From contig NZ_CP011025.1 of NCBI RefSeq assembly GCF_000238395.3, positions 3,776,835 to 3,840,834 on the forward strand: a DNA stretch of 64,000 nucleotides. The letters run 5' to 3'. The notes beneath the pieces were generated by a model, which did not search any database, was not told the origin of the DNA, and worked only from the letters and a program-made list of their open reading frames with translations. This DNA is from Pseudoalteromonas arctica A 37-1-2. Lineage in GTDB: Bacteria; Pseudomonadota; Gammaproteobacteria; Enterobacterales; Alteromonadaceae. Of the stretch, positions 9,045 to 17,984 are shown in pieces. The position numbers and the translations under genes were made by a program. Position 1 is the first letter of the stretch. Each line of letters opens with the position of its first letter.

Positions 9045-10934
9045 GTGTTAGAAATTGCTTTAATTTACTTAGCAGCAGCCATAGTAGCTGTCCCTATTGC
9101 AAAACGAGTCGGACTTGGCTCAGTGTTAGGTTATTTAATTGCCGGCATACTCATTGGCCCTTATGCGCTGGGTGTTGTGGGCGATCAAACAGATGTAATG
9201 CACTTCGCTGAATTTGGCGTAGTAATGATGCTGTTTTTAGTGGGCCTTGAACTACAACCTTCGCGTTTATGGACATTACGCCACTCTATTTTAGGGCTTG
9301 GCGGATTACAGGTTGTGTTATCGGCAGCGGCTATATTTGCATTTTGTTATTGGTTTTTTGCCATGCATTGGCAAACCGCACTCGCCATTGGTTTAATGCT
9401 CGCGCTCTCCTCTACGGCTATTGTGTTGCAAAGCCTTGAAGAAAAAGGCTGGCTAAAACAAGAAGCCGGACAAAACGCATTTTCGGTATTGCTGTTTCAA
9501 GACATCGCAATCATTCCTATTTTAGCCCTATTGCCACTGCTCGCATTTGCCCCGCAAACTAGCACAAAAGAAATCAGCGATTCGATTATTGCAAGCTGGC
9601 CTGTATGGCAACAAGTATGTGTATCGGTCGCGGTTATTGCCGCTATTATTGCCGGCGGTAAATATGTATCGGCGCCGTTATTTAGATACATTGCTCAAAC
9701 ACACATGCGTGAAATATTTACTATTTTTGCACTGTTTTTAGTGGTCGCTATTGCGCTAGTTATGCAAAGTATTGGTTTATCGCCTGCCTTGGGAACTTTT
9801 TTAGCCGGCGTTGTACTTGCCGAGAGCGAATTTAGACACGAATTAGAAGCCGATATAGAACCCTTTAAAGGCTTACTGTTAGGATTGTTTTTTATAACTG
9901 TTGGCGCATCAATTAACTTTGAACTGCTATTTAACGAGTTTAGTACCGTTATAGGCTTAGTGGTTTTACTTATTGTAGTTAAAGCCTGCATTTTATTTGC
10001 CCTTGCCGTTACCTTTAAAATTAACAGTAAACAGCAGTTATTATTTGCCTTAGCGCTTGCCCAAGGGGGTGAGTTTGCCTTTGTACTTTTAAGCGTAACC
10101 ACTACCTTAAGTATTTTAACGCCCGAGCAAACCAGCCTTGTTACCTTAGTTGTGGCGGTATCAATGCTAATAGCGCCGTTATTACTTATGGTTTATGAGC
10201 AAATACAAAAACGCAGCAGCAGTGCTCTGCCTGAGTTTGATAAGCCAGAGCAAATTAGCACCGCTAAACACGTAATTATTGCGGGCTACGGACGTTTTGG
10301 CCAAATTATGGGGCGTTTACTGCACGCGCAAGGCTACGAAATTACCGTACTTGATCACAGCCCTAGCCAAATAGAATTACTACGCCGTTTTGGCAATACC
10401 GTATTTTATGGCGATGCCGCACGCCAAGAACTCCTTGAAGCCGCAGGCGCGCACACTGCGCAAATGCTGGTAATTGCAATCGATAACCCCGATAAAACCA
10501 TTGAGATAATTAAGCTCGCGCATAAAAATTACCCGCAGCTTAAAATAGTTGCTCGCGCAATCGACCGCCGTCATGCGTATCAGTTACTTAATTTAAAAGT
10601 AGATGCGTTTAACCGCGAAACAGTCGACTCAGCTATTAACCTTGCCGTAGAAGCACTCGAGTTACTAGGTAACACTAAGCAAGATGCAGAACGTGCTGGT
10701 AAACTATTTAGAGACCACGACCGCGCTGCAGTACTGCAACTGGCTGCATTGTGGGGAGACGACGCCAGCTACGGCGTAGCAGTTCGCCAACGCATGGAAG
10801 ATTTAAAACAAGTACTGCAACAAGATAAACAAGCACAAAGCGATTTAAATACCTGCGACAGCGGCGATTGCGAAGACGGCTTAACAGAAGTAGCGAGTAA
10901 ACCTAAAAAGCCTGATGATGCTCATCTTGAGTAG
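9045..10934 (+). CDS. CPA2-family K+/H+ antiporter with TrkA-N domain (KefB/KefC type)
   Basis: 629 residues beginning at a GTG codon. The first ~385 residues form about 12-13 membrane helices with the CPA2 motifs GYLIAGILIGPYALG, MMLFLVGLELQP and the conserved PALGTFLAGVVLAESEFRHE region. A cytosolic Rossmann RCK/TrkA-N domain follows (GYGRFGQIMGRLL near residue 410, then YGDAARQELLEAAGA), with an acidic, Asp-rich C-terminal tail. This is the KefB/KefC layout of glutathione-gated potassium efflux, used in electrophile and pH stress. No KefF/KefG ancillary gene is adjacent, so glutathione gating cannot be assumed. It is monocistronic, with a strong terminator after it. Confidence 0.88.
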   Translation: MLEIALIYLAAAIVAVPIAKRVGLGSVLGYLIAGILIGPYALGVVGDQTDVMHFAEFGVVMMLFLVGLELQPSRLWTLRHSILGLGGLQVVLSAAAIFAFCYWFFAMHWQTALAIGLMLALSSTAIVLQSLEEKGWLKQEAGQNAFSVLLFQDIAIIPILALLPLLAFAPQTSTKEISDSIIASWPVWQQVCVSVAVIAAIIAGGKYVSAPLFRYIAQTHMREIFTIFALFLVVAIALVMQSIGLSPALGTFLAGVVLAESEFRHELEADIEPFKGLLLGLFFITVGASINFELLFNEFSTVIGLVVLLIVVKACILFALAVTFKINSKQQLLFALALAQGGEFAFVLLSVTTTLSILTPEQTSLVTLVVAVSMLIAPLLLMVYEQIQKRSSSALPEFDKPEQISTAKHVIIAGYGRFGQIMGRLLHAQGYEITVLDHSPSQIELLRRFGNTVFYGDAARQELLEAAGAHTAQMLVIAIDNPDKTIEIIKLAHKNYPQLKIVARAIDRRHAYQLLNLKVDAFNRETVDSAINLAVEALELLGNTKQDAERAGKLFRDHDRAAVLQLAALWGDDASYGVAVRQRMEDLKQVLQQDKQAQSDLNTCDSGDCEDGLTEVASKPKKPDDAHLE

Positions 10935-10977
10935 TGTTAGGCGGTTGAGTTTGAATTCTTAGTGGTAAGATCCAAAT

Positions 10978-11010
10978 AATAGGCGGCTACAAGGTAGCCG
11001 CCTATTATTT
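10978..11010 (+). terminator. Terminator after CPA2 antiporter
   Basis: Ten-bp stem AGGCGGCTAC / GTAGCCGCCT (10981-11003), 3-nt loop, extended by an A-T pair, with T-rich flank. Confidence 0.85.
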
Positions 11011-11059
11011 GTTAGACTTAGTTTTCTTGAATGACTTTGCCCTACTCGGAATAAAACCG

Positions 11060-11341
11060 TTATACGCATGTACTCTTAATTAATGAATTTTGTTTATGAA
11101 TTTCTTTAGAGTCTTCATTAGTTTTTGCGATAACCAGATCAATTTTAGCTTTTTTGCATTTATCAGATAATTCTTTACTCATAAGGTGACTTTGGTCTTT
11201 TTGATACTGAGTCATACCTTCCGCACCGCTATATTGTTCTCTATTTTCGGGTGCTCTGTCTTTTTGGTATGAGGGTGGGTGAGTTGCACCACATGCTGAT
11301 AATAAAACGATTAGTGAAATTGGAATTAATTTATTAAACAA
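11060..11341 (-). CDS. Small lipoprotein, unknown function
   Basis: I choose the TTG at 11341 as start because AGGAG lies 8 bp upstream of it and the following LFNKLIPISLIVLLSAC is a complete lipoprotein signal. An in-frame ATG at 11398 would add 19 residues that break the signal peptide. The result is about 93 residues. The mature part is charged (PPSYQKDRAPENREQYSGAE ... MSKELSDKCKKAKIDLVIAK) with two further cysteines. No family is recognised. It points towards the antiporter terminator and has no obvious operon partner. Confidence 0.55.
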   Translation of the reverse strand: MFNKLIPISLIVLLSACGATHPPSYQKDRAPENREQYSGAEGMTQYQKDQSHLMSKELSDKCKKAKIDLVIAKTNEDSKEIHKQNSLIKSTCV

Positions 11342-11568
11342 TGCTAATACTCCTTGTGCATATAACAGCTCTACCAAAGGACATTTCCTTATTTTCACTA
11401 AAACGTCCCGATAGTGTGAACTTCTATTAATAACAAATAGTATAAATTTTTACCAACTATAAATGTTATACAAACGATGATCTGCTTGGGAAATAAGAGA
11501 AAAGTAGCTTGATGATAGGACTTTGATGGTTGTAGCTTCCATTACCTAACTTATTAAATACCTACTTT

Positions 11569-11604
11569 TAGCTCATAGCCTTGTCATTTTTTAGCTATGA
11601 GCTA
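11569..11604. repeat. Perfect 11-bp inverted repeat
   Basis: TAGCTCATAGC at 11569-11579 is mirrored exactly by GCTATGAGCTA at 11594-11604 around a 14-nt T-rich loop, just downstream of the minus-strand gene that ends at 11617. There is no U tract after the stem in the minus direction. It may be a transcript-end hairpin. Confidence 0.5.
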
Positions 11605-11616
11605 CACATCTAAAAC

Positions 11617-12330
11617 CTAGTGGTGATGTCCACCTTCAATAGCTTCACCCTGCTGGTTATAAAATCCTGTTGCGCTGTGCTCTATAAAACCAAGGTTGAT
11701 CATTTTAGCTAAAAACGGGTCGTTTTCGTTATCGCCAATGTCGGCGTAGTCGGTGGTTTGAAAGCGATCCCATTTGGCAAACTGCGCGGTTATTTCTGCT
11801 TTATTACTGTTTACATTATTAAGGCTAAGCACGGTGTTCGTTTGGGCTTTTTTATTGGTTACGCTAAAGCTTTTAACCAAATTTGATTGCGTAAATAAAG
11901 CGAGTTTAAATTGGTTGTCACCTTCAGTAAGTTCGTAGTTTTTTACTTCATCGCAGCCTGTGCCTTGGGTGTTTAAAAGCGTCATTTTTTCTATTAAGTG
12001 CGCATCCACCAGCTGGTTTTTAGCACTCCAATTTTGTACGCCGCGTACCTCAGATGGCTGATATTCAATACCGCGTTGCTGGGCATTAAAATAACGAATA
12101 GGGCGAATTTGCTTATTAGCTAAATGTTGCCAAAGCTCGGTAATTACTTGGCGTTGATGCGCTACTTGCTGATCGTTTCGCCAAAGGGTAAGTGACTCAT
12201 TACTTTGCTGTGCTTTATGGCTGTTGGTAATTTTATAATCGGCTTTTAAATGCTTGGCATAAATATCGCACTGCGAGGCAAAGCTACTTGTACTTACAAG
12301 CGTGGCAATTATTAATAACGCTTTTTTCAT
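11617..12330 (-). CDS. Exported protein of unknown function
   Basis: 237 residues with a clear Sec signal peptide (MKKALLIIATLVSTSSFA, cleavage before SQC). The mature chain has two cysteines that may pair (near the N-terminus SQCDIY and in TGCDEVKNYEL) and an aromatic and Gln-rich middle. It ends in GGHHH, a possible metal ligand. I recognise no domain with confidence. It lies downstream of the phosphatase pair on the same strand but is separated from them by a strong terminator, so it has its own promoter. Confidence 0.6.
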   Translation of the reverse strand: MKKALLIIATLVSTSSFASQCDIYAKHLKADYKITNSHKAQQSNESLTLWRNDQQVAHQRQVITELWQHLANKQIRPIRYFNAQQRGIEYQPSEVRGVQNWSAKNQLVDAHLIEKMTLLNTQGTGCDEVKNYELTEGDNQFKLALFTQSNLVKSFSVTNKKAQTNTVLSLNNVNSNKAEITAQFAKWDRFQTTDYADIGDNENDPFLAKMINLGFIEHSATGFYNQQGEAIEGGHHH

Positions 12331-12399
12331 TTAGCTATCTCTTATTTATATTTCAAGTTTATGGCAATAACATAACGATTATAAATGTCAGTTTAATGA

Positions 12400-12431
12400 C
12401 AAAAACCCCGCACAGTATGCGGGGTTTTTAT
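12400..12431 (-). terminator. Terminator after the phosphatase operon
   Basis: Twelve-bp stem AAAAACCCCGCA / TGCGGGGTTTTT with a 5-nt loop CAGTA. It can act in both directions and closes the phosphatase pair. Confidence 0.85.
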
Positions 12432-12468
12432 TTAGATATATTTAACTAAATTTATAACTAGCCGGTAT

Positions 12469-14271
12469 TTATTGCGCTAGTTTTTCGTCTGCTGCTTTTA
12501 CAAAGTCAGCGGCAAAGTCCATTACATGGAACAAAAAGCTTTGCTCGTTTGTGCCTGTTACCAAGTGTGCACCTGGTCCCATTGCATAAACGCCTACGTC
12601 TTCACCGGCATGTGTTTCAGAGCCCATTGGTACCAGTGCTTCTTGATGAAAACCAGGTGTTGTTGTATCAACATCAGTTAAATCAACACGCCCTGTAACC
12701 GGTGCAAACGCGTAACCTGCATCGGCATCGGTCTCGCTACCTAGGTTTCTAAAGCCACCACCATTGGTGTAACCAACCGTTGTATAAGGCATATCGTCGG
12801 CAGCTAAACTTGGCTCAGTTGCGCCTACTGCAACCACTTTACCTAAAATTGGGTTACCGCGTTTAGGGTAACCAGCAATGGTAAATACATGGCTGTGATC
12901 GGCAGTTACAACTATTAATGTTTCTTCTGGGTTGGTGTTTTCCATCGCCACTTTAACGGCTTTAGCAAGCTCAATAGTGTCGTTTAACGCGTTATAAGCA
13001 TTACCCGCATGATGCGCGTGGTCAATTCGACCCGACTCAACCGTTAAGAAAAAACCTTGCTCGTTGTTATCAAGTACGTTTATTGCTTTTTCGGTCATTT
13101 GTGAAAGCGAAGGCTCGCCTGCAACATCGTTTGCGCGGTCAGCTTCGTACTGCATGTGGGATTCGTTAAATAAGCCAAACACTTTAGTGGCGTCGTCACT
13201 TATTGCATCAAAACCGGTTTGATCCATTACGTACGTGCCATTTGGATATTGCGTTTTCCATTCTGCGGTTAAGTCGCGGTTATCTGTACGATCCCCTTCA
13301 ACAGCACTTACTGCATCGGCTGAATTAAACGCGGCATCTTTTGGTAAAAAGTGACGACGACCGCCGCCCATTACTACGTCAATACCGTCTACATCAACAC
13401 CACTAAAGCGTGCTTCTAGGTTGGCTTCAAAGTTAACCAGTTGCGATGCAATGTCTTCACACGTTGCGGCACTTTCTGGCATATCGGAGATATCTTCCCA
13501 GTTACGCTCTGCCGATTTAGCATACGTTGCAGCTGGTGTTGCGTGAGTAATACGCGCTGTAGAAATAATTCCTGTTGCTTTACCTGCAATTTCAGCAAGC
13601 TCTAACGAGGTAACAAGTTCATGCCCTTTGCCTGATACACAATTACCACGTTCAACCGTTTCATCAATACCAATAACGCCTGCGTCGGTTTTAACGCCCG
13701 ATGCCATTGCGGTCATAGTGCCTGCCGAATCTGGCGTTTGCGCATCTACGTTGTATGTTTTTACAAAGCCCGAAAAAGGCATAGTTTCAAAGCTTAACTG
13801 GTGATCTTCACCCATTTCGCCCTCTAACTGACCCGCTAAAATACGTGCTGCGGTTATGGTAGAAATACCCATACCATCGCCCACAAATAAAATTACGTTT
13901 TTAGCTTTGCCTGATTCTGTAACAATGTTGCTACTGGCTGTTTGTGCAGCACCTAATTTTGTTTGTGCTTCACTAAACCACGTATTGCTAGTGAGCGAGG
14001 CTAACTGCTCGCTTGTTAACGCCGTTGCAGGTGCATTACACACTAAATTAGTTGAGTTAACTTCGTCGCTGTCTAGCACGTCGTTATTATTGGTATCTGC
14101 GCCTACTTGCGTCTCTACACCGCCATTAATACACTGCTCAGAGCCCACTGCAATAGCGTTATCTACTGCGATAATATTGTTTTCATTTTTGTTATCGTCA
14201 CTCGAGCAACCTGCTAGCGCGACCATTACTGCCAAAGAAAGTACCGTTAATTTGTTCATGTTAGCCGCCAT
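12469..14271 (-). CDS. Alkaline phosphatase, lipoprotein form with N-terminal calcium-type domain
   Basis: 600 residues. It has a lipobox (VALAGCSS), so it is predicted to be anchored. Residues ~40-80 hold a short Cys-containing module (SEQCINGG ... GADTNNNDVLDSDEV ... LVCN) like DUF7151 with an EF-hand-like Asp loop. The PhoA catalytic domain follows: metal motif FVGDGMGIST, nucleophile Ser in TPDSAGTMTA, ESGRIDHAHHAGNA, TADHSHVF and a late SETHAGED. It hydrolyses phosphate monoesters outside the cytoplasm. The start overlaps the upstream paralogue's stop (TAATG); an internal ATG four codons on (MNKLTVL) is an alternative start. The catalytic domain is very close to its neighbour, so this is a tandem duplication with later gain of the anchor. 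Confidence 0.9.
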   Translation of the reverse strand: MAANMNKLTVLSLAVMVALAGCSSDDNKNENNIIAVDNAIAVGSEQCINGGVETQVGADTNNNDVLDSDEVNSTNLVCNAPATALTSEQLASLTSNTWFSEAQTKLGAAQTASSNIVTESGKAKNVILFVGDGMGISTITAARILAGQLEGEMGEDHQLSFETMPFSGFVKTYNVDAQTPDSAGTMTAMASGVKTDAGVIGIDETVERGNCVSGKGHELVTSLELAEIAGKATGIISTARITHATPAATYAKSAERNWEDISDMPESAATCEDIASQLVNFEANLEARFSGVDVDGIDVVMGGGRRHFLPKDAAFNSADAVSAVEGDRTDNRDLTAEWKTQYPNGTYVMDQTGFDAISDDATKVFGLFNESHMQYEADRANDVAGEPSLSQMTEKAINVLDNNEQGFFLTVESGRIDHAHHAGNAYNALNDTIELAKAVKVAMENTNPEETLIVVTADHSHVFTIAGYPKRGNPILGKVVAVGATEPSLAADDMPYTTVGYTNGGGFRNLGSETDADAGYAFAPVTGRVDLTDVDTTTPGFHQEALVPMGSETHAGEDVGVYAMGPGAHLVTGTNEQSFLFHVMDFAADFVKAADEKLAQ

Positions 14272-15860
14272 TATTGCTGAGTTAGTTCAAGAGCTTGATT
14301 AATTAAATGAAATACAACGTTTTGTTCAATTACGCCCTGTGCTAGCTGAGCACCAGGACCTTTAGCATGTAAAGATATGTCTTCACCTGCGTGTGTTTCT
14401 GAGCCCATTGGTACGGTTGCTTCTTGGTGAAAACCTGGGGTTGTTGTATCAACGCCATTTAGCTCAACACGCCCTGCTACAGCAGCACTTGTGTAACTTG
14501 CATCAGCGTTGGTCTCACTGCCTAGATTTCTAAAACCTAAGCCATTTGCGTAACCTACCGTGGTGTACGGCATATCGTCGGTGGCTAGGCTTGGTGTTGT
14601 AGCACCTACTGCAACTACTTGACCTAAAATTGGATTACCACGCTTAGGGTAGCCTGCAATAGTAAATACATGGCTGTGATCGGCGGTTACTAAAATCAGG
14701 GTTTCTTCTGGGTTGGTGTTATCTATCGCTGCTTGCACGGCTTTAGCAAACTCAATGGTGTCGTTAAGCGCGTTGTATGCATTGCCCGCGTGGTGCGCGT
14801 GGTCAATTCTTCCCGACTCAACCGTTAAGAAAAATCCATTATCGTTTTTACCAAGCACTTCAATTGCTTTAGTGGTCATATCGGTAAGTGAAGGCTCGCC
14901 CGCTACATCATTTGCGCGGTCAGCTTCGTACTGCATGTGGGATTCGTTAAATAAACCAAATACTTTAGTGGCGTCGTCTGCTATTGCATCAAAGCCTGTT
15001 TGATCCATTACGTACGTAGCATCTGGGTATTGTGTTTGCCACTCAGTTACTAGGTTGCGCTCGTCAGTACGGTCACCTTCTATAGCGCTTACTGCATCTG
15101 TTGAGTTAGCTGTTTCGTCTTTTGGTAAAAAGTGACGACGACCGCCACCCATCACAAAATCAAGACCGTCTACGTCGGTCCCTACAAATCGTGCTTCTAG
15201 GTTTTTTTCAAAGTTAACCAGTTGCGATGCAATGTCTTCACAGCCACCCGTTACGGCATCTTCTGGCATATCTGATACGTCTTCCCAGTTACGGTCAGCC
15301 GATTTAGCATACGTGGCAGCAGGGGTTGCATGAGTAATACGTGCTGTAGAAATAATACCGGTAGATAGCCCTTTAATTTCAGCCAATTCAGTTGCGGTAA
15401 GAAGCTCGTTACCTGCCACTGTTGAACACACGCCGCGTTCAATATCTTCGTCTACACCAATAACGCCCACATCGGTTTTTACACCCGAAATAATAGCCGT
15501 CATCGTGCCGGCTGAGTCGGGAGTTTGCGCATCTACGTTATACGTTTTAACTTGTGCAGAGTATGGGAACTCTTCAAAGCTTAAATAACCTTCTTCGCCA
15601 GATTGATTATTACGCTGCCCTTGTAAAATGCGCGCGGCGGTAAGTGTAGAAATACCCATGCCATCGCCAACAAATAAAATGACGTTTTTAGCTTTAGTGG
15701 CTTGTGTAGCCTGCGCTTGTGCTGTTTTTGTTGTTAGTTTAGTTTGCGCAGCGCTATACCAGCTGCTGTCTTTTTGGCTTTGCGGTAGTACATCAGCATG
15801 GCTAACTGCGCTAAACGCAAATGTTAGCGCGATTGCCGCAGCGACTTTTTTAATTTTCAT
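14271..15860 (-). CDS. Alkaline phosphatase, secreted PhoA family
   Basis: 529 residues with a Sec signal peptide (MKIKKVAAAIALTFAFSAVSHA) and no lipobox, so it is predicted to be soluble in the periplasm or outside. The PhoA motifs are all present: GDGMGIST, nucleophile Ser in TPDSAGTMTA, ESGRIDHAHHAGNA, TADHSHVFTIAG, SETHAGEDI. Zn/Mg ligands Asp, His and Glu are in the expected places. It is first gene of a two-gene operon, translationally coupled to the anchored paralogue. A Pho-box-like site lies about 105-122 bp upstream. It would release phosphate from organic esters in phosphate-poor seawater. Confidence 0.92.
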   Translation of the reverse strand: MKIKKVAAAIALTFAFSAVSHADVLPQSQKDSSWYSAAQTKLTTKTAQAQATQATKAKNVILFVGDGMGISTLTAARILQGQRNNQSGEEGYLSFEEFPYSAQVKTYNVDAQTPDSAGTMTAIISGVKTDVGVIGVDEDIERGVCSTVAGNELLTATELAEIKGLSTGIISTARITHATPAATYAKSADRNWEDVSDMPEDAVTGGCEDIASQLVNFEKNLEARFVGTDVDGLDFVMGGGRRHFLPKDETANSTDAVSAIEGDRTDERNLVTEWQTQYPDATYVMDQTGFDAIADDATKVFGLFNESHMQYEADRANDVAGEPSLTDMTTKAIEVLGKNDNGFFLTVESGRIDHAHHAGNAYNALNDTIEFAKAVQAAIDNTNPEETLILVTADHSHVFTIAGYPKRGNPILGQVVAVGATTPSLATDDMPYTTVGYANGLGFRNLGSETNADASYTSAAVAGRVELNGVDTTTPGFHQEATVPMGSETHAGEDISLHAKGPGAQLAQGVIEQNVVFHLINQALELTQQ

Positions 15861-15964
15861 CCGTAATTCCCATTGTTTAGTGGTTATTTTTTGAAATGTG
15901 TAAACACAAAAAAGATCAACCGCTGCACTATAGAAAACAGATGTGACTGATAAAGGTAATTTTG

Positions 15965-15982
15965 ATGAAAGTAAAATGACTA
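15965..15982 (-). promoter_or_regulatory. Candidate PhoB box upstream of the phosphatases
   Basis: On the minus strand TAGTCATTTTACTTTCAT matches the Pho-box form CTGTCATAWAWCTGTCAY at 13 of 18 positions, with both TCA half-site cores at the right 11-bp spacing. A weak -10 (TTTATC) lies 10 bp downstream. The position before two alkaline phosphatase genes supports it. By sequence alone it is moderate. Confidence 0.45.
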
Positions 15983-16004
15983 AACTATTACAAAAATAAG
16001 TCGC

Positions 16005-16040
16005 AAAAAAAGCGCAACGTGTTAAACGTTGCGCTTTTAA
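16005..16040 (-). terminator. Strong terminator downstream of the small broken ORF
   Basis: Thirteen-bp stem AAAAGCGCAACGT / ACGTTGCGCTTTT with a 5-nt loop. In the minus direction it is followed by a run of T residues, so it fits the 3' end of a minus-strand transcript covering 16088-16314. Confidence 0.8.
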
Positions 16041-16087
16041 GGGAAATTATTGAGGGAGTTATTTAAAATCTGGCGAAAATGCTATAT

Positions 16088-16314
16088 CTAACCCAGAGCG
16101 CCTGTACATGAAACCACTACTACCTTTGCCGGACAGTTAAATTCGTCAACTTCAGTTTTAGTGTAAGTGGTATTACCGGTACTACGGGTAAATTTAATCG
16201 AGTAATTGTATTTATAACACTGTAAAACGAGTGGCAAACCCAGTGAAAAAAATCCATCAAGTAATGTGGTTACTCCACCTGAGATTAAAATGAATAAGGA
16301 CGATTTTTAAACAT
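16088..16314 (-). pseudogene. Small one-helix cysteine protein, apparent 1-nt frameshift
   Basis: An ATG at 16314 opens ATG TTT AAA AAT CGT and stops after 9 codons. In the next frame an uninterrupted 72-codon reading runs to TAG at 16088: a hydrophobic segment (SSLFILISGGVTTLLDGFFS), then QCYKYNYSIKFTRSTGNTTY, EFNCPAK and VSCTGALG. One extra A in the A5 tract after the start would fuse both parts into a 75-residue protein (MFKKSSLFIL...). The length from ATG to TAG is one short of a multiple of three, as this predicts. A strong terminator follows. It could be a pseudogene, a slippage site or a sequence error. No family is recognised. Confidence 0.45.
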
Positions 16315-16440
16315 AATATGCAGTTTGCCTCAATAAAAAATTACTGCGGTAGCTCACGTTTAATCAAGAAACGCAAATATGCGTAAAAGGCTTCACCTAT
16401 GATATAACTACAAGTGGATTAAATTTAATGGTAAATAACA

Positions 16441-17190
16441 ATGAGTAACTCTATGTTTGATCACAAATTAAGTAGCCCAAGCTTGGATTTTCAACCACTC
16501 TACTTACAAGTGGCTGATAGTATAAAACAACTCATTGTTAAACGGCATTGGTTGCCCGGCGAGGCTTTACCAAGCGAATTTCGCCTTGCTGAAGAATTTA
16601 ACGTAAGCCAAGGTACTGTTCGTAAAGCGCTTAATTTATTAACCGACAATAAAATAGTAACTCGTCGCCAAGGCGTTGGTACATTTGTATCAGAGCATAC
16701 CTCGCAAGATGCCTTATTCAGGTTTTTTCCGTTACAAGCCGACGGTGAAAGTGACAACTCACCAAAGGCGGAACTGCTATCGGTTGAGCTTTGTGTAGCG
16801 CCTGCTGAAGCTATAAAGGCTTTGCAGCTAAATAAAAAAGACAAAGTTACTAAGCTAGTTCGCAGGCGTATTCTCGATAACGAGTTTTGCATGAGCGAAA
16901 CTATATACCTACCGCAAAGCTACTTTCCTGATATACATAAAAGTAGTGATATACCGCACACTTTATATCATTACTATCAGAGTAAATTTAACCAAACGGT
17001 GCACAAAACCCAGGACAGTATTAAAGCCGTACTTGCTACAATAGATGATGCAAAAATGCTTGCTATAAATGCAGGCGATCCATTGCTGTTAGTATCGCGT
17101 ATTACCGAATCAATCGAAGGTAAACGTATTGAATACCGCCTAACTAAATGCCGTAGCGATCACTATCATTACCAAATTGAGCTCGACTAG
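16441..17190 (+). CDS. GntR-family regulator, HutC subfamily (UTRA domain)
   Basis: 249 residues. The N-terminal winged helix-turn-helix (about 17-85) has the GntR signature LYLQVADSIKQLIVKRHWLPGEALPSEFRLAEEFNVSQGTVRKALNLL, whose core is LPSEFRLAEEFNVSQGTVRKAL-like, followed by the RRQGVGTFV wing. Residues ~100-245 form a UTRA ligand domain (VTKLVRRRILDNEFCMSETIYLP). It represses or activates transcription in response to a small molecule. It is divergent from the broken small ORF and phosphatase operon and is followed only by a transporter remnant, so its original target may have been lost. The ligand cannot be inferred. Confidence 0.88.
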   Translation: MSNSMFDHKLSSPSLDFQPLYLQVADSIKQLIVKRHWLPGEALPSEFRLAEEFNVSQGTVRKALNLLTDNKIVTRRQGVGTFVSEHTSQDALFRFFPLQADGESDNSPKAELLSVELCVAPAEAIKALQLNKKDKVTKLVRRRILDNEFCMSETIYLPQSYFPDIHKSSDIPHTLYHYYQSKFNQTVHKTQDSIKAVLATIDDAKMLAINAGDPLLLVSRITESIEGKRIEYRLTKCRSDHYHYQIELD

Positions 17191-17361
17191 TTAAACGGAC
17201 TTAAACTACTAATTAGCAATCTTAGCGCGTAACCATTAAATATTTTTTAAAGACAGCAAGCCTTACCTTGATGGCTTTCTGCTGGCTTTCCATTCACTAA
17301 TCTGCCGCTTTGCTGTAAACGCAGCATGATTCACATATTACATAACGCGTCTTCGAGATAA

Positions 17362-17559
17362 ATGCCTATTGAAATAATTAAGTACCCTCCTTCCAGTAGG
17401 GTTCAATTTATTAAGCTTAGAGTAAGAATATTGTGTACAAACGGAATGAAAACTAATTTAGGAAAGCTTACCGAAGTAGGTATGAAACCCATTATTTTAA
17501 TTGTGGCTGAAACACTTTGGATTGCATTATTAATACTTGGATTTGTAATTTGGAGCTAA
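17362..17559 (+). pseudogene. C-terminal remnant of a YeiH-type putative sulfate exporter
   Basis: A 65-codon ORF whose last ~43 residues (CTNGMKTNLGKLTEVGMKP, then a hydrophobic IILIVAETLWIALLILGFVIW end) look like the final helix region of YeiH/UPF0324 membrane proteins, where GM(K/E)TNL...VG.KP precedes the last membrane segment. The first ~22 residues do not fit the family and there is no upstream continuation, so most of the gene is missing. It lies downstream of the GntR regulator. Family assignment is from memory of the pattern and is moderate. Confidence 0.5.
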
Positions 17560-17843
17560 TGAATCAAGTTATTTAAGGTATATATCAAAAAAATCAGTAG
17601 GTAATTAGGTCATGTTTTAACCACTTAAAACTTGCATTTTACCTACTCTAGAACCGCGTTCCAATACAAACATAAAGCATTGATTAAATTAAAATTAACT
17701 CAAATTAAGACGCAAAAAAGATCACCTTAATCATGACTGGTTAGTTAAAAAACAAACAAACTAATAAAGCACTTACTCTAAAATAAATTTACAATAGGGC
17801 TTGGTATATAGCTCAATTTACTGTTATCCTGCTTGGCATCGGG

Positions 17844-17984
17844 TTGACAGAAAACCCTATTTATTTGTAAGTACCACGTTGTTTTAGTAATAATCCTTCG
17901 CGTTATCCTCAGTTAAATGTATGTTTTCTTCCTGTTAAATTGCCTAATTTAAGGCGCACTTTTATTAATTCTTAGGATACTATT
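17844..17984 (+). promoter_or_regulatory. Promoter region and 5' leader of first cold-shock gene
   Basis: TTGACA at 17844-17849, with a weak -10 (GTAAGT) 17 bp on, starts a block that recurs before all three cold-shock genes. The shared core is CGTTGTTTTAGTAATAATCC followed by CGCG.TATCCTCA. A leader of about 110 nt ends with a small hairpin GCCT-aattta-AGGC and a TTAGGATA ribosome site. Long structured leaders are known to control cspA-type mRNAs at low temperature. Confidence 0.55.

Noticed and set aside
9695..10102. 135-codon minus-strand ORF
   Set aside because: It is a shadow of the CPA2 antiporter gene, which has full motifs on the plus strand.
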